Assembly: GCF_033097365.1 (NCBI RefSeq)
Contig: NZ_AP028461.1
Coordinates: forward strand, 10,319,501 to 10,383,500
Direction: 5' to 3'
Length of the DNA stretch: 64,000 nt
From: Actinoplanes sichuanensis
Lineage (GTDB): Bacteria > Actinomycetota > Actinomycetes > Mycobacteriales > Micromonosporaceae
In this document: piece after piece, positions 53,400-61,800 of the stretch
How the letters are laid out: each line of letters starts with the position of its first letter
How positions within the stretch are numbered: the first letter of the stretch is position 1
The notes under the pieces: generated by a model
Database searches by the model: none
The model's input: the letters and a program-made list of their open reading frames with translations, nothing else
Told to the model about the DNA's origin: nothing
Program-made: the position numbers and the translations under genes

Positions 53400-54002
53400 T
53401 CAAGCCTGCACTATCAGCATGACTCCGAGAACCGCCATGACCAGCGCTATCGATCCGTCCAGGACCCGCCAGGCGGCGGGCCGGGCGAGCAGCGGGGCGA
53501 GCCGCCGCGCGCCGACGCCGAGCGCGACGAACCAGGTCAGGCTGGCCGCCGCGGCGCCGAGACCGAACGCCCACCGGCTCGCGTGCTGCTGCGCGACCGA
53601 GCCGAGCAGCAGCACGGTGTCCAGGTAGACGTGCGGGTTGAGGTAGGTCAGGGCGAGGCAGGTGAGCAGGGTGGCGCGCAGCGTCGCCGGGGCCTGGGCG
53701 GCCGGGTCGAGGGCGGCCCGCGGGTGCAGCGCGCGGCGGCCGGCCAGAACCGCGTAGCCGATCAGGAACGCGGCACCGGCCCACCGGATCGCGGTGATCA
53801 GCGCGGGTTGCGCGGTCAGGACCGCGCCGAGGCCGGCGATGCCGGCCGAGATCAGCGCAAGATCGGAGAGAGCACAGGTCAAGACCACGGGGAGTACGTG
53901 CTCCCGGCGCAACCCTTGACGCAGGACGAACGCGTTCTGTGCCCCGATGGCGATGATCAGCACAGCGGACGCGACGAACCCGGCGATGACGGAGGAGAGC
54001 AT
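53400..54002 (-). CDS. lysE: LysE/ArgO family amino-acid exporter
   Basis: This 200-residue membrane protein has six hydrophobic segments and the family opening FVASAVLIIAIGAQNAFVLRQ. The LysE motif TYLNPHVYLDTVLLLGSVA is in the middle. It exports lysine, arginine or related basic amino acids. It is divergent from the LysG/ArgP-type regulator, the classical arrangement, and lies beside dapD and dapE of lysine synthesis. Confidence 0.92.
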   Translation of the reverse strand: MLSSVIAGFVASAVLIIAIGAQNAFVLRQGLRREHVLPVVLTCALSDLALISAGIAGLGAVLTAQPALITAIRWAGAAFLIGYAVLAGRRALHPRAALDPAAQAPATLRATLLTCLALTYLNPHVYLDTVLLLGSVAQQHASRWAFGLGAAAASLTWFVALGVGARRLAPLLARPAAWRVLDGSIALVMAVLGVMLIVQA

Positions 54003-54038
54003 GCCCCGACGCTACGGCCGGTCCGGACAGTGCTCCAG

Positions 54039-54062
54039 CTAATCATTTTCACGATGGATTAG
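54039..54062. promoter_or_regulatory. LysR-type operator between lysE and lysG
   Basis: CTAATC at 54039-54044 and GATTAG at 54057-54062 form a 6-bp-arm inverted repeat with a 12-bp spacer. A further TTAG...CTAA pair runs up to the lysG GTG. The AT-rich spacing is typical of LysR-type sites and fits the divergent lysE/lysG pair. Confidence 0.6.
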
Positions 54063-54072
54063 TTTTCCTAAC

Positions 54073-54873
54073 GTGGATCAGGTGCAGCTGGCGACCTTCC
54101 AGGTCGTCGTCGAGCAGGGCAGTTTCGAGGCGGCGGCCCGTGCGTTGCACGTCACACCGTCCGCGGTCAGCCAGCGCATCAAGGCGCTCGAGCAGACCGT
54201 CGGCCAGGTGCTGATCCGGCGGGCGAAACCGTGCACGGCCACCACCGCGGGCCACGGGCTGCTCCGCTTCGCCAACCAGGTGGCACTGCTGGAACGGGAA
54301 CTCCTGGGCGCCGACGGCGTCCGCATCTCGGTGGTCGTCAACGCCGACTCGCTGGACAGCTGGTTCCCCCCGGTGCTGACGAGCGTGCCCGGCGTACTCT
54401 TCGAGATCCACACCGACGATCAGGAGCACACCACCGAGCTGCTGCGATCCGGGACCGTGATGGCGGCGGTCACCTCGGAGCGGGTGCCGGTGCAGGGCTG
54501 CCGGGTGGAGAGGCTGGGTGTCATGCGCTACCTCGGGGTGGCCGCACCGGGCCTCGACGAGTCCGCGCCCACGCTTCTCTACAACCGCAAGGACCGGCTC
54601 CAGCACCGTTTCCTCAGCCTGGCCCAGGATGCGCCGATCCACTATCTGCCGGCCACCGCCGTGTTCAACCGGGCCCTGCTCATGGGTCTCGGCTGGGGCA
54701 TGCTCTTCGAGCACGAGGCCCGTCCACACCTGGACGCCGGCCGCCTCGTCGAGATCCGCCCCGGCCGCCACCTGGACATCCCGCTCTACTGGCAGTGCTG
54801 GCGGCTCTCCTCACCGGCCCTGGACGCACTGACGGCCGCCGTTCGCACGGCGGCCGCCCAGTACCTGCGATGA
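54073..54873 (+). CDS. lysG: LysG/ArgP-type LysR regulator of the exporter
   Basis: This 266-residue LysR protein has a winged helix near the N-terminus (FEAAARALHVTPSAVSQRIKALEQTVG) and a periplasmic-binding-like effector domain. That domain opens ISVVVNADSLDSWFPPVL, a signature of ArgP/LysG. It would activate lysE when basic amino acids accumulate. The start is a GTG at 54073. It is convergent with dapD, three bases apart. Confidence 0.92.
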   Translation: MDQVQLATFQVVVEQGSFEAAARALHVTPSAVSQRIKALEQTVGQVLIRRAKPCTATTAGHGLLRFANQVALLERELLGADGVRISVVVNADSLDSWFPPVLTSVPGVLFEIHTDDQEHTTELLRSGTVMAAVTSERVPVQGCRVERLGVMRYLGVAAPGLDESAPTLLYNRKDRLQHRFLSLAQDAPIHYLPATAVFNRALLMGLGWGMLFEHEARPHLDAGRLVEIRPGRHLDIPLYWQCWRLSSPALDALTAAVRTAAAQYLR

Positions 54874-54876
54874 AAG

Positions 54877-55824
54877 TCAGTCGTTCGCGTGCAGAGCGCT
54901 GTTCAGCTCGATGCCGGTGCCCTTACGCGACCGGGCCTCCAGCGCGCCGGAGACCGAGTTACGCCAGAACAGGAGATTGTTCACACCCGACAGCTCGATG
55001 GCCTTCACCACACGGCCGTCCGGCAGCGTGATCTTCGAAGCGGCGGTGATGTAGGTGCCGGCCTCGATCACGCAGTCGTCGCCCAGCGAGATGCCGACGC
55101 CCGCGTTCGCCCCGAGGAGGCTGCGCTCACCGATCCGCACCTTCTCCTTACCACCGCCGGACAGCGTGCCCATGATCGACGAGCCACCGCCGATGTCCGA
55201 ACCGTCGCCGACCACCACACCCTGCACGATCCGGCCCTCGACCATCGAGGTGCCGAGCGTGCCGGCATTGAAGTTGACGAACCCCTCGTGCATCACGGTG
55301 GTGCCGGAGGCCAGGTGGGCGCCGAGCCGGACCCGGTCGGCGTCGGCGATCCGGACACCCGACGGCACCACGTAGTCGATCATGCGGGGGAACTTGTCCA
55401 CCCCGTAGACGGCCAACTGCCGGCCCGCCGCGCGCTCCAGGAACCGCAGCTCGTCGACCCGCTCCGCCGGGCAGGGCCCGGCCGACGTCCAGGCCACGTT
55501 GGCCAGCTTGCCGAAGATGCCGTCCAGATTCACCTCGTTCGGCCGGACCAGCCGGTGCGACAGCAGGTGGAGGCGCAGATACGCGTCCGACGCGTCGGCG
55601 ATCGGGTCGGCCAGCGACTTGACCAGCACCCGCACCTCGACGGTGCTCAGGCCGGGCAGCAGTTTCGGGCCGGTCTGACCGGCCGGGAGAACCGGCGGAT
55701 CGGCCGGCTCCTCACCCAGACCCAGGTATCCCGCGGGGAACCAGGTGTCGAGAACCTGCCCCTCGGCGGTCACGGTGGCGAGGCCGATGCCCCAGGCGGG
55801 CGAAGTCGAGATCGCGGTTTCCAC
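54877..55824 (-). CDS. dapD: Tetrahydrodipicolinate N-succinyltransferase
   Basis: This 315-residue enzyme succinylates tetrahydrodipicolinate in lysine and meso-diaminopimelate synthesis. The left-handed beta-helix of hexapeptide repeats is seen in VVVGDGSDIGGGSSIMGTL and the later GANAGVGISLGDDCVIEAG. The length fits the actinobacterial DapD class. The start is a GTG at 55824. It is divergent from dapE, and both belong with dapC at 44.7 kb. Confidence 0.94.
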   Translation of the reverse strand: METAISTSPAWGIGLATVTAEGQVLDTWFPAGYLGLGEEPADPPVLPAGQTGPKLLPGLSTVEVRVLVKSLADPIADASDAYLRLHLLSHRLVRPNEVNLDGIFGKLANVAWTSAGPCPAERVDELRFLERAAGRQLAVYGVDKFPRMIDYVVPSGVRIADADRVRLGAHLASGTTVMHEGFVNFNAGTLGTSMVEGRIVQGVVVGDGSDIGGGSSIMGTLSGGGKEKVRIGERSLLGANAGVGISLGDDCVIEAGTYITAASKITLPDGRVVKAIELSGVNNLLFWRNSVSGALEARSRKGTGIELNSALHAND

Positions 55825-55891
55825 GAACCGAACCCTACCGGACCCTCAATGAGTGATCAGCGGGCTCGTCGGCCCCCGGTATGGTGCGCAC

Positions 55892-56962
55892 ATGGCCAAC
55901 CCGCTTACCCCGGACGTGCTGGTCGATCCCGTGGTGCTGACCCGTGCCCTGGTCGACGTCGAGTCCGTGTCGCGCGACGAGAAGGCGATCGCCGACTGCG
56001 TCGAGGACGTCCTCCACAAGGCCGGCCACCTCAGCGTCCGCCGCGTCGGCGACACCGTGATGGCGCGTACCAAGCTGGGCCGCGAACAGCGGGTGATCCT
56101 CGCCGGTCACCTCGACACCGTCCCGGTCAACGGGAACCTGCCGTCCACCGTCGTCGACGACCTGATCTACGGCTGCGGCAGCGCCGACATGAAGGGTGGC
56201 GTCGCGCTCGCCCTGCATCTGGCGGTCACCCTGCCCGACCCGCGGTACGACGTGACCTACCTGTTCTACGAGTCGGAGGAGATCGAGTCCGAGTTCAACG
56301 GGCTCAACCTGGTCGCCCGCGAACACCCCAAGTGGCTGCGGGCCGACTTCGCGGTACTGCTCGAACCCACCTTCGGCGCCGTCGAGGCGGGCTGCCAGGG
56401 CACCATGCAGGCGCGGGTACGGACCCGGGGCCGGCGGGCGCACTCGGCCCGGGCCTGGCGCGGCGTCAACGCCATCCACGCCGCCGGTGAGGTGCTGCGG
56501 CGGCTCGAGACGTACCACCCCCGTACCGTCACGATCGACGGCTGCACGTACCGGGAAGGGTTGAGCGCGGTCGGGATCTCCGGCGGCGTCGCCATCAACG
56601 TGGTGCCCGACGAGTGTGTCGTCGACATCAACCTGCGGTTCGCGCCGGACCGTTCGGAGAAGCAGGCGGCCGAGCACCTGCAAGAGGTCTTCAAGGGTTT
56701 CGACGTCGAGGTCACCGACTCGGCACCGGGTGCGCTGCCCGGCCTCGACGCCGCACCGGCCCGGGAGTTCCTCGGCGCCGTCGGCATCGAACCGGCCGCC
56801 AAACTGGGCTGGACCGACGTGGCCCGGTTCGCGGCGCTCGGCATCCCGGCACTCAACTACGGGCCCGGTGACCCGGCGCTCGCCCACGCGCCCGACGAGC
56901 ACGTCGAGATCGGCAAGATCCGCGACGGGGCGGCCACCCTCTACCGGTGGCTGGCGCCCTAA
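55892..56962 (+). CDS. dapE: Succinyl-diaminopimelate desuccinylase
   Basis: This 356-residue M20-family zinc enzyme removes succinate from N-succinyl-LL-diaminopimelate. Metal and catalytic residues are in LAGHLDTVPVNGN, GCGSADMKGGVA and FYESEEIESEFNG. The dimerisation domain starts near GTMQARVRTRGRRAHSARAW. The ATG at 55892 is preceded closely by TATGGT (55880-55885), so it may be leaderless. Its end overlaps a small convergent gene by four bases. Confidence 0.94.
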   Translation: MANPLTPDVLVDPVVLTRALVDVESVSRDEKAIADCVEDVLHKAGHLSVRRVGDTVMARTKLGREQRVILAGHLDTVPVNGNLPSTVVDDLIYGCGSADMKGGVALALHLAVTLPDPRYDVTYLFYESEEIESEFNGLNLVAREHPKWLRADFAVLLEPTFGAVEAGCQGTMQARVRTRGRRAHSARAWRGVNAIHAAGEVLRRLETYHPRTVTIDGCTYREGLSAVGISGGVAINVVPDECVVDINLRFAPDRSEKQAAEHLQEVFKGFDVEVTDSAPGALPGLDAAPAREFLGAVGIEPAAKLGWTDVARFAALGIPALNYGPGDPALAHAPDEHVEIGKIRDGAATLYRWLAP

Positions 56963-57129
56963 TACTCGACCGTGACCCGGCCGACCGCGCGCTGTGGCGG
57001 CGGGATCTCCATCGTCGCCTCCGGATCCACTGCCGGTTCCGAGTCGCGGGCCGCGAAAGCGGCACGCCGTTCCTCCAGCACCAGGCGGATCCGGCGCTGC
57101 ATCCTGAGACGCTCGTGTCGATTCGTCAC
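56959..57129 (-). CDS. Small hypothetical protein
   Basis: This 56-residue product is rich in Arg and Glu (TNRHERLRMQRRIRLVLEER, then AAFAARDSEPAV). A GTG at 57129 follows GAAGGAG at about eight bases, so it is probably translated. The N-terminal half looks helical, the rest disordered. No family is recognised. Confidence 0.5.
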   Translation of the reverse strand: MTNRHERLRMQRRIRLVLEERRAAFAARDSEPAVDPEATMEIPPPQRAVGRVTVEY

Positions 57130-57302
57130 GGTGGTCGCTCCTTCGCGGGGAGCCCGGTGATGCCAGGTCGGTAACTGTACAGACGCGCCAGGGCTACTGT
57201 CGGTTGTCTCAATCTGGCAAAAAGGTCTGCGGGTCGCAATCCTCTTACCGAAACGCAGCCGGTTATTCACCGGGTACTGACCGTCCGCACTACCTTTGTG
57301 GC

Positions 57303-58064
57303 ATGACGGAGAGCACCAACGGGCGACAGCCGGGGCCGGAGCGTCATCGAGGAGCCGTCACGTTGCGCCGTGACGCCATCCCACCGAGCACGGCCGATCA
57401 GAAACTGCTCGACTCCCACCACCGCGACGAGTGGAAGACCAAGGACGCCTGGCGGGCGCTGCGGATACTGTCCGAGTTCGTCGAGGGCTTCGACACACTC
57501 GCCGACCTGCCGCGGGCGGTCAGCGTCTTCGGCTCGGCCCGCAGTGCCCCCGACAGTTTCGAATGCGAACTGGCCGAGAACCTGGGTGCCGCTCTCGCCG
57601 AGGCCGGCTACGCGGTGATCACCGGCGGCGGCCCGGGCGTGATGGAGGCGGCCAACAAGGGCGCCACCGACGCCGGCGGGATGTCCGTCGGCCTCGGCAT
57701 CGAGCTGCCCTTCGAACAGGGCCTCAACGACTGGGTCGACATCGGCATCGACTTCCGCTACTTCTTCGTCCGCAAGACCATGTTCGTGAAGTACGCCCAG
57801 GCGTTCGTGGTCCTGCCGGGCGGCTTCGGCACCCTGGACGAGCTGTTCGAGGCGATCACCCTGGTCCAGACCAAGAAGGTCACCCGCTTCCCGGTGATCC
57901 TGATGGGCACCGAATATTGGGGCGGCCTTCTCGACTGGATGAAGCGCCGGATGCTCGACGAAGGCAAGATCAGTGCCATGGATCTCGATCTCATCCAGGT
58001 CACCGACGACGTCGCCGAAGCCGTCCGCATCATCACCGAAGCCGACCCTGCCGGGCAGCACTGA
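57303..58064 (+). CDS. LOG-family (TIGR00730) protein, first of two
   Basis: This 253-residue protein belongs to the LOG/lysine-decarboxylase-like Rossmann family. Members cleave cytokinin- or purine-nucleoside 5'-monophosphates to base plus ribose phosphate. Motifs are ITGGGPGVMEAANKGATDAG and VVLPGGFGTLDELFEAITL. It has an N-terminal extension of about 60 residues compared with the second copy. The ATG at 57303 follows a TACCTT box closely. The second LOG gene starts one base after its stop. Confidence 0.88.
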   Translation: MTESTNGRQPGPERHRGAVTLRRDAIPPSTADQKLLDSHHRDEWKTKDAWRALRILSEFVEGFDTLADLPRAVSVFGSARSAPDSFECELAENLGAALAEAGYAVITGGGPGVMEAANKGATDAGGMSVGLGIELPFEQGLNDWVDIGIDFRYFFVRKTMFVKYAQAFVVLPGGFGTLDELFEAITLVQTKKVTRFPVILMGTEYWGGLLDWMKRRMLDEGKISAMDLDLIQVTDDVAEAVRIITEADPAGQH

Positions 58065-58065
58065 C

Positions 58066-58671
58066 GTGGCCGCGATCTGCGTCTTCTGCGCCTCCTCGAC
58101 CACCCTCGAACAGCGCTGGCTCGACCTCGCCGCGGAGACCGGCCGGGTGCTGGCCCAACGCGGTCACACCCTGGTCTCCGGCGGCGGCCGGGTCGGCATG
58201 ATGGGCGCCGTCACCGACGGCGCCCGCTCAGCCGGCGGCCACACCCTCGGCATCATCCCGCAGTGCCTGGTCGACCTCGAGGTCGCCGACGAGGCCTCGG
58301 CCGAACTCGTGGTCACCGACGACATGGCCGCCCGCAAGACCGTGATGATCGACAGGTCGGACGCGTTCATCACCCTGCCCGGCGGCCTCGGCACCCTCGA
58401 CGAGCTCTTCGAGGTCTGGACCACGTCCACCCTCGACGTGCACAGCAAACCGATCGTGCTGCTCGACCCGGACGGCTTCTACGACGGCCTGACCCGCTGG
58501 CTCGGCACCCTCGTCGATCAGAAGTTCGTCCGCCCGGCCGCGATGGACATGCTGCTCACCGCCCGTACCGTCAGCGAAGCCGTCGACCTCGCCGAGGCGG
58601 CGGTCGCCGCCGGCCCACGAAGCGGTCCGTCCGGCGCCGCGTCCGGCACAGCCAGCCCGGCCGCCCACTGA
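58066..58671 (+). CDS. LOG-family (TIGR00730) protein, second of two
   Basis: This 201-residue paralogue opens AAICVFCASSTTLEQRWLDL and has LVSGGGRVGMMGAVTDGARS and FITLPGGLGTLDELFEVWT. It is closer to the short, typical LOG proteins than its neighbour. The GTG at 58066 starts one base after the upstream stop, so the two are co-translated. A Ser/Gly/Ala-rich tail ends it. Confidence 0.87.
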   Translation: MAAICVFCASSTTLEQRWLDLAAETGRVLAQRGHTLVSGGGRVGMMGAVTDGARSAGGHTLGIIPQCLVDLEVADEASAELVVTDDMAARKTVMIDRSDAFITLPGGLGTLDELFEVWTTSTLDVHSKPIVLLDPDGFYDGLTRWLGTLVDQKFVRPAAMDMLLTARTVSEAVDLAEAAVAAGPRSGPSGAASGTASPAAH

Positions 58672-58842
58672 ACATCCTTTCGCGGTACGGCCAGAGCCGA
58701 TCCGGTTCTCGGGGCTGCCCCGGTGCGGTGTCGGCCCAACGGTGGTGCCGGGTCGGCCGTTCGGTGTGATTCCGGTGGGGTCGGCCGCCCTCGCCCTTCC
58801 TGGTCCGGAATAACGTCATACCGGCGTGCTCTCATAGATGCC

Positions 58843-61800
58843 GTGAGCACGCCGGTTTCCCTTCCCCCCGTGCGCCGGCCCACCTATCGCCTGGTCCGTC
58901 GCCCCCGCCCGGTGGTGCCCGCGCTGCCGGTCGATCCGGTCCAGCGCCGGGTGGCCGGGCACACCTCCGGTCCGCTCCTGGTCATCGGCGGCCCCGGCAC
59001 CGGCAAGACGTCGGTGCTGGTCGAGTCGGTCGCCGCCCGGATCGCCGAGGGCACCGATCCGGAGCGCATCCTGATCCTCACCTTCGGCCGCCGGAGCGCC
59101 GCCGCGCTGCGTGACCGCATCGAGGCCCGGATCGCCGACGACCCCGGCCGGATCGTCCACGAGCCGTTGGTGCGCACCTTCCACGCGTATGCGTTCGGGC
59201 TGCTCCGCCGGGCCGCGGCCGAGCGCGGCGAGCCGTCCCCGCGCCTGCTCACCGGCCCCGAGCAAGACCTGATCATCCGCGAGCTGCTGGCCGTGGTCGC
59301 CGACCCGGAGGCACCCGACCAGATCGGCTGGCCGGAGGCGCTGCGCCCGGCCCTGCCCACGAGAGCGTTCGCCCAGCAGCTGCGTGACCTGATGCAGCGT
59401 GCCGCCGAGCGCGGTGTGGGCCCGGTCGAGCTGGCCCGCCTCGGCGAGCGCCTGGGCCGCGACGACTGGCCGGCCGCCGCCCGTTTCCTCCGGGAATATG
59501 TCGCGGTGCTGGCTCTCCGAGACGTCACCACCCGCGGTTCCACCGCCTACGACCCGGCCGAGCTGGTCCGCGCCGCATCAGGCCTGCTGGCCGACGAGCC
59601 CGACCTGCTGGAGGCCGAGCGCCGCCGCCTCGATCACGTCTACGTCGACGAGCTGGCCGAGACCGACCCGGCCCAGGTCGACCTCCTGGCCCAGGTCGCG
59701 GGCGGCGGCAAGCCCTTGGTCGCGTTCGCCGACCCGGACTCGTCGATCTTCGGGTTCCGGGGTGCCGACCCGGCCGTGGTCACCGCTTTCCCGCCGCGCT
59801 TCCGCTCGGTCTCCGGCGCCCCGGCCGAAACCGTCGTCCTGCACACCAACTACCGGGCCGCCCCACCCTTGCTGACCGCCACCACCCGGGTGACCCGCCG
59901 TATGCGCGGCCCGATGGCCCACCGCCTGATGTATCCACCCGCGCCCCCACCGTCTCCCGCGGCGCCGGCCCCGGCAGTGCCTCCCGCATCGTCGGTCGGC
60001 CCGGCGGCCCCGCCTGCCTCGCCGATCGCTGCGGTCGGCCCGGCCTCTTCTATTACGGCAGCCGACTCCGCATCGGGCTCGGCCGAGTCTGTGGCTGCCG
60101 CAACGGCGTCACCGACCTCAACTGACGCCGTATCAGGCTCGGCCGAGTCTGTGGCTGCCGCGACGGCGTCAGTGACCTCAACCGATTCCGTATCAGGCTC
60201 GGCCGGATCTCTGGCTGCCGCAGCGGCCGCACCGACCTCGACCGATTCCGAGGCGTCGCCGGAGACGGGCGCGGCTCCCGAAGGCCCGAAATCGCCTGCT
60301 GACGGCGAGGTGGATTTCGGCCCGGTGCCGGCCGCAATTGTGCGGACATTCCGCTCAACCGCCGCGGAGACCGCCTATATCGCGCACGCCCTCCGGGAAG
60401 CGCATCTGCTGCATGGCGTGCCGTGGTCACGGATGGCGGTGCTGATGCGGTCGACGACGCTTCAGCAGCCGTCGGTGCAGCGGGCGCTGGCCGCCGCCGG
60501 AGTACCGACGATCATTCACGCCGAGGATCTGCCGCTGCATCTGCAGCCGGCGGTGGCGCCGTTCCTGCTGTTGCTGCGCTGTGCGGTCGACCCGGACGCG
60601 CTGAACGAGGAGGCGGCCGTCGCACTGCTGCACTCGCCGCTCGGTGGGGCCGATCCGCTGACCGAACGGCGGCTTCGGCAGGGGCTGCGGGCGCTGGCGA
60701 TCAGTGCCGGCGACCGGCGGGCCTCCGGTGAGCTGCTGGTCGACGCGGTGCGCGATCCGGCCGGGCTCGACCTGGTGGAGCGACGCTGGGCCCGTCCGGC
60801 GCAGACCGTCGCCCGACTGCTGGCCGTGGCCCGGGAAGCGGCCGCCGAGGCCGGCGCGTCGGCCGAGCAGGTGCTCTGGACCGTGTGGCGGGAGAGCGGC
60901 CTGCACGACAGGTGGTATGCGATGAGCACCGGGAACACCCCGATGCCGGATCAGCGTGACTCGGCCCGGGCCCGGGCCTGGCGTTCCGAGGCGGCCGACC
61001 GTGACCTGGACGCGATGGTGGTCCTCTTCGACGCCGCGGCCCGGTTCGTGGACCGGCTGCCTGGTGCGGGTGTCTCGGTCTTCCTGGATCACGTGCTCGG
61101 TCAGGAGCTGCCCGCCGACTCGATCGCCCCGAGCGCCGACCGTGGCGAAGCGGTCCGGCTGCTCACCGCCCACGCGGCGAAGGGCTTGGAGTGGGACGTC
61201 GTGATCCTCGCCGGTGTCCAGGAGGGCATCTGGCCCGACCTGCGGCTCCGCGGCAGCCTGCTCGGTTCGGAACGCCTGGTCGACGTGCTCGCCGGCCGCC
61301 CGGCGACCGGTCCGGAGGCGATCCTCGGCGAGACGTCGGCCCTGCTCGACGAGGAGCGGCGGCTCTTCTACGTGGCCACGACCCGGGCCCGGCGGCGTCT
61401 GGTGGTCACCGCGGTGGCGTCGGCGAGCGTCGGCGGCTCGGTCGGTGAGGAACAGCCCAGCCGCTTCCTCACCGAACTCGCCACCCCGAGCCGTGGCCCG
61501 GGCGGCGAACGCCCACCAGGACCACCCCGCCCGGACCCCTGGGACACCGGCCCACCCGACAGCCCCGGCGACCCGGCGGGCGGCGGCGGAGCCGCGGAGG
61601 ACAAAACGCCGGGCGAGGACGAAACGCCGGACGAGGACAAAACGCCGGACGAGGGCGAAGCGCTGGGCGAGGACAAAACGCTGGGCGAGGGCGGAGCCTC
61701 GGGCGAGGGCGAAGCGCACGGTGCGGACACCACGTCGGCTGCGGACACCACGTCGACAAAGACCGTGGGTCCGGATGACCGGAGCGGCCCGGTACCGGGA

